A DNA stretch of 64,000 bases, taken from the NCBI GenBank assembly GCA_004154925.1, contig QJNS01000267.1, positions 1 through 64,000 on the forward strand. Reading direction: 5' to 3'. Numbering within the stretch: the first letter of the stretch is position 1; every line of letters begins with the position of its first letter. The notes under the pieces were generated by a model, which was given only the letters and a program-made list of their open reading frames with translations, was not told the origin of the DNA and did not search any database. Source of the DNA: Monosporascus cannonballus (Eukaryota > Ascomycota > Sordariomycetes > Xylariales). The translations under genes and the position numbers were made by a program. Below, one piece after another: positions 59,593-64,000 of the stretch.

Positions 59593-62500
59593 GGTTTTTA
59601 ACAAATTCCTAGGTACTTTCGGAATCCGGATATTTTTTTTTATTTAATTAGGTATTAGGTAAATTCGTTTTATTTTTGTATATCGAAAAAAAAAACATTT
59701 TGCATATTTATTTATTTTTTACTTTATATCGTTTTATGCCGCATATATTTTAATTATATCTGCTATCAACTTAAATAAAAAACGTAAAAAATTAAGTAAA
59801 GTTTAATTTTTAATAAAAGTTCTAATTAAGAGTTCTTTTCTGAGATTTTCTTGGCGATTTTATATTGACCGATATATTTAAAATCGAATGTTTTATTAAA
59901 TCTTTTTCTTTAAATATTTTTCGTAACGAAAAAAAGTATTTCCCCTTTTTCGAAAGTTAATCCTTTTAACGTTTTTTAATTATAATATTTGTTTATTTAA
60001 TTTCGTACGAATTGTAATCCCGTTTTTGTTTTTTTAATTTAGTTATCGTAATTGTTTTAACGTAAGGATTATTTTGATATTAATTAAACCGTCGTTACGT
60101 ACTTCTTTGTAAACTTTTGAAATAAAACCAAAATTTGGGTTTGTTAATATTATTTTAATATTTTCGTAATAACTAATATTATAAATTAGTTAAGTAATAA
60201 ATAGCTTTTTAATCTAATTATTTTTTTCGTAATTAATATAATATCGAAAATAAATTTTTAAAATGTAGTTCGTTCGTTTTATTTATTTATTTATCTCAGG
60301 TTTAAATACGTTAGATAACTTATAATTTAAGCCGATCTATGATATTAAGCTTTATCAAAATTTAAATGCAAATATTAATTTTTATATAAAATCAGTGTTA
60401 TTAATAATTTATATATATTAAAGATGTATTTAAAGAAAGTATATACCATTTATTCGGCGTTTACGTTCTTATAATAAAGTAAAAAATAGTAAAATTTCGT
60501 AAATCGATCAACGATTACGAAAATGCTATCGTAATATATTTCTATAGCTAATTTTGTAACATAAAAAGTTTGGTATTAAAATCGAATTTAATTAGATATT
60601 ATGGTTGCTTTGTAATTAATAATAACTGTAATTTTCCGTATAGCTTATATCGTCGGGTTTTTGTTCTGGCGCAAATATCGTATTATTATATATTTTTTTA
60701 TATCGTTAATTTTATTTTAAAAAAGAATATGTACGTTAAAACCGTTGTAGGGTTTTATGGATCCCTGGATATCCGTATAACTAATATCTATGTATTTTTT
60801 GTACTAAACCCTTTTGGTATTTTTCTGGAATTTGTATTTTATTTATTTTTTGGTTTTCTAGAAAACTGTTATTATATTACTGGATTTTCTGATATATATC
60901 CAAGGGTATTGCCCGAATTATCGCAATCTGTTACGGGCGTAAATGTCGTTTTGTAACAATGTCGAAAATTATATAGCTAATTTTGACTAGTTTTTTTTTC
61001 GAAGTTTAGTTCTTTGCTTAAGGTATTTACTTTGCCATTTTTTAAGTTTTTCTTCTAGATAATAACGAAGTCGAAGTTTGCCAATTTCTTTATGTATCTT
61101 AATTATCGTTTTATAAGCTCCTTGGTCGTAGTAAATCGGATAAGGTTTTAATAATCTATATAAACCTTAATTTAGTACAAATTTCTCTTTAGGAAATACC
61201 TGAATTTTCGAAATGCCATAATAATGGCCATAAATTCCTTATTTGGAATACAGTAATTAAATTCGGTTTTTTTAACTTATATAAGAAAAATATAATAAGG
61301 TACAGTTTGCCGTAATTATTTCGCTGTCCGATTATTGCGTTTGATATGTAATCCGAAATATCGATTTTTAGCTTAACGGGGCGGTTAGAATCGTACATAA
61401 TTCATACTGGTTCGTTAATAATTGCATCCTTAATATCCTGAAATGCTTTTTTCGTTTTTGGCGTTTATTTGAACTTTTTTATTTTTTTCGTAAGGTTTGT
61501 TAGGAATATAATTATTTTGTTAAAGTTCCGGATAAATTTCCTGTAATAGTTGGCGAATCCAAAAAATACCTGTATTTTCTTAACTGTCGTTAACATTTGC
61601 TATTTTGTAATTATAGCGATTTTCTTAGAATTTATCTTAATATGTCCTAGGGTAATAATATGTTCTAGATATTTTATTTCTTGCTTGTGGAATTAACTTT
61701 TTTTTTATATTAATAAATAACTTTGCGTCCTGTAAAGCTTAAAAAGCTTTATAAATATATTTTGCGTATGCTTTTTCTGATTTCGAAAAAATAAAAATGT
61801 TATCGAAATAGCAAATAACAAAAATATCGAGATATTTTCGTAATATATGGTTTACCATTCGTTAGAAGGTTATTGGTACGTTCGTAAATCCTATTGGCAT
61901 AACCAAATACTTAAACAGTCCGTATTTCGTTCTGAAAGCTGTTTTTTATTCGTATCTTTTTTTAATCCTGATAAAATTATATTTATTTTTAAGATCGAAT
62001 ATTATAAACCATTTAATTCCATAAAGTCGGTTTTTTATTTTTGTAATTAAGGATAATAATATTTTATTTTTAATAATAATATCGTTTAATTATTAATAAT
62101 TAACTATAAGTCGTAATTTTTTATTTTCTTTCGGTACGAAAAATATTGGGTATTTTGCTAGCGATTTCGAAAATTAAATCCATCTTTGTTATAGCCGGTT
62201 TTCTAGGTGTTCTTTAAGAGTACGTAATTTATTTTCGTTAAGGTTATATATTGGGTAAAATTTCGGCAAAGATCTTTTTTTGAAAATTATTTTATGGTTT
62301 TATTTGTTATATTTTAATAATTTCGTATCGAATTCCTTTTCGAAAATTTATTCGTATTTATCGTATTATAATGGCATATTAATTAAATTTTCTAATCTTT
62401 AGGGCTATTGTTATTTTAGATCGTTATTTAGTTATCTTAATTTCTCTTTTATAATAATAATAAGATGTCGTATTTTTGGATATCCGTTTTTTTCTTGTAT

Positions 62501-64000
62501 TTTATTTCTTTGTATAATAAGGTTTTTATCGTATCCTTATACCTGCATTCGTCGTTATTATCGATTAAGTATTAAGATTTTAATTTTTTTGGTTTATTAA
62601 TAAGAAATAAAATGAACTTTACTTAGCTAATTTTTCCGTTAATCAAAATTTCGTATTAGCGTATTTATGGTAATCCTAAGATCATATCGTAATTTCCGAA
62701 TAAAACGATATCGAAATTAACTATCTGGTATCGTCCTTAAACAAAAATCCCGAAATAATTAATTTTGCGTATAATTTTTCCGTTATCGTAAGCAAATTCC
62801 TAACTTTCGACATTCGTTATTATATAGGGTTTTAACTTATATCTCTATAGCAATCTAAACTTATTAACCATATCTGGTATAATGTAATTCCCGCCCAGAG
62901 CTCCGTAATCCACCATTGCGATATATTAATGCGTTTCGATTTATATATCTAAGGTAATAAGGTTATTAACGGCTTTTATCGTTGAGTTTAAACCCTTTCG
63001 TAAAAGTTCTTTTTAATTCCCCCGGGTGTCGTTATTCTGCAGCTTTTTTATAGGCAACCTTTTTTTAACTTTTGTTCGAATTTGTTAAACTTTATCTGTA
63101 TTTTTTTATTCACCGCGTTAAACTGCTATATTTATTATTGTTGCCGGCGTATTGTTCCGTTAAACTATATTAGCTATTCTTAATTCTGCTATAATTCCTT
63201 TTTATTAAATAAATTGTTTTCTTATATTTGCGATTATATTCTATTATATGTCGTCCTAACTGTTATTCCAGAGATTTTCTGTAAATTAACGTATTTTTTC
63301 TTAATGGCCTTTTTTTATCAAAATTTATAATAAATACCAATTTAAAATAAAAATCTGTAATAATTTTCTTGCAATGGTTTTTTACTGTGCATTAAATCAA
63401 CTCCTTTTCCGTTTGGTAATTATATTATCCATAATAACAAAAAAGGTTTTCTTGCAGGTATTATTTTCCTTCGGGCCAGTTTTCTATGTCGGCTAACTAT
63501 TACACTTTCCCGGGTGCTATGAATCGAAAATATCGATATTATTATTTATCGTTTTTGTTATTTCTCGTACGGTTTGGGAAATCGAATTTCTTACAATATA
63601 TGCAGGTAATCCGTTCGTAAATATGTTACTTCCATTTTTCGTAATTAGGATATTCTCGTCGTCGACAATATATGGCATGCATTTTGCCGTATCGGTCAAG
63701 TATTCTAAGACAGATTTTTTTATCCAATTTTGGTATTTGCATAACCATCCTTATAATGCTTTTTATGGTATTTGCAATGCTTATTAAGCCAGCTTTTTTA
63801 GCTTTTCGTATTCTTTGCTATACCTTTCGCTATAGGGGACCTGGTATGTACTTAGATTGAATTATATTAATAAACTTATTTTCATTTTTTTAATTGTTTC
63901 TAGATTATCCTCCAGATATTAGTTTCTAGTTATTTTGTCGTAGTTTTTTAGACGAAGGATATTTGTAAATTTTATGTCCTTTTTTTCCGCAATTGTAATA
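59531..64000 (-). pseudogene. R6 gag-pol polyprotein (chromovirus), partial and RIP-inactivated
   Basis: Terminal stop at 59531-59533, preceded by R-L-L-K-N-F-Y-Q-Q-R-R. Chromodomain ~59580-59750. Integrase with Y-D-S-I-F-V-I-V-D-R-F-T-K near 60550-60500. RNase H open frame 61398-61189 (D-I-S-D-Y..I-I-G-Q-R-N-N-Y-G). RT with Y-F-D-N near 61800 (Asp to Asn) and F-D-L-K-N near 61980. The protease/linker frame at 63699-63517 is conserved with R4 9890-9669. The gag start is outside the window. Confidence 0.85.

Larger units (their letters stand above)
58569..64000 (-). mobile_element. R6: chromovirus-type LTR retrotransposon, 5' part outside the window
   Basis: 3' LTR 58569-58939. The minus-strand pol continues to the window edge, which matches R4 ~10,080, so about 1.3 kb (rest of gag and the 5' LTR) should lie to the right. 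It is inserted in the copia RT. The left flanking 5-mer is TTTAA (58564-58568), which can serve to find the other TSD. Confidence 0.88.

Noticed and set aside
60570..60956. Plus-strand 128-codon frame in R6
   Set aside because: It is the reverse of the integrase region of the minus-strand pol; the translated sequence is low-complexity Phe/Tyr/Ile.

Overview
The window looks like one edge of an AT-rich repeat block in a filamentous ascomycete. About 2 kb of normal-GC DNA at the left carries one spliced gene. From position ~2,100 to the end the DNA is AT-rich, poor in CpA/TpG, rich in TpA, and still contains many CpG. In-frame stops fall where Gln and Trp codons are expected. This is the signature of repeat-induced point mutation (RIP), known from Pezizomycotina. 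Short introns with GT..AG ends and a CTGAC-like branch site also fit a fungus. No species is claimed.

Layout. 256-1746 (minus): a three-exon gene ending in a retropepsin-like aspartic protease domain. 2060-38613: a nest of LTR retrotransposons that I could unpick from target-site duplications (TSDs). R1 (minus, 2060-38613) was entered by R2 (plus, 2992-26423, TSD AAAAC) and R5 (minus, 29824-36543, TSD TGTTA). R2 was entered in its 5' LTR by R3 (minus, 3343-19502, TSD CCGTA) and in its body by a solo LTR S (21365-21746, TSD TTTAC). R3 was entered in its 3' LTR by a DNA transposon T (3639-12906, 8-bp TSD CTTAGCAC), which holds R4 (minus, 4577-11446). With insertions removed, R1-R5 are 6.4-6.9 kb and T is 2.4 kb. 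38614-58568 holds older debris: a Fot1/pogo-like DNA transposon (43055-44899), a chromovirus integrase with chromodomain (~48300-49470), the 3' half of a Ty1/copia element (~51880-53640) and a second copia element (54401-58568). The second copia element is cut by R6 (minus, 58569 to beyond the window).

R1-R6 are one family of Ty3/gypsy chromoviruses: gag, protease, RT, RNase H, integrase, chromodomain. The most unusual point is a second gene on the opposite strand between the end of pol and the 3' LTR. It can be read in R2, R3, R4, R5 and R6. It encodes ~183-195 residues: a six-Cys cluster with fungal Zn2Cys6 spacing (Cys often turned to Tyr by RIP), a coiled coil, and an acidic/aromatic tail with repeated D-W. 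In all five copies its stop lies exactly 62 nt past the pol stop, so the two genes overlap tail to tail by 62 nt. In R4 it is a single 184-codon frame interrupted only by stop codons.

All transposon genes here are broken. The only gene that looks intact is the spliced gene at the left edge. The labels R1-R6, S and T are mine.
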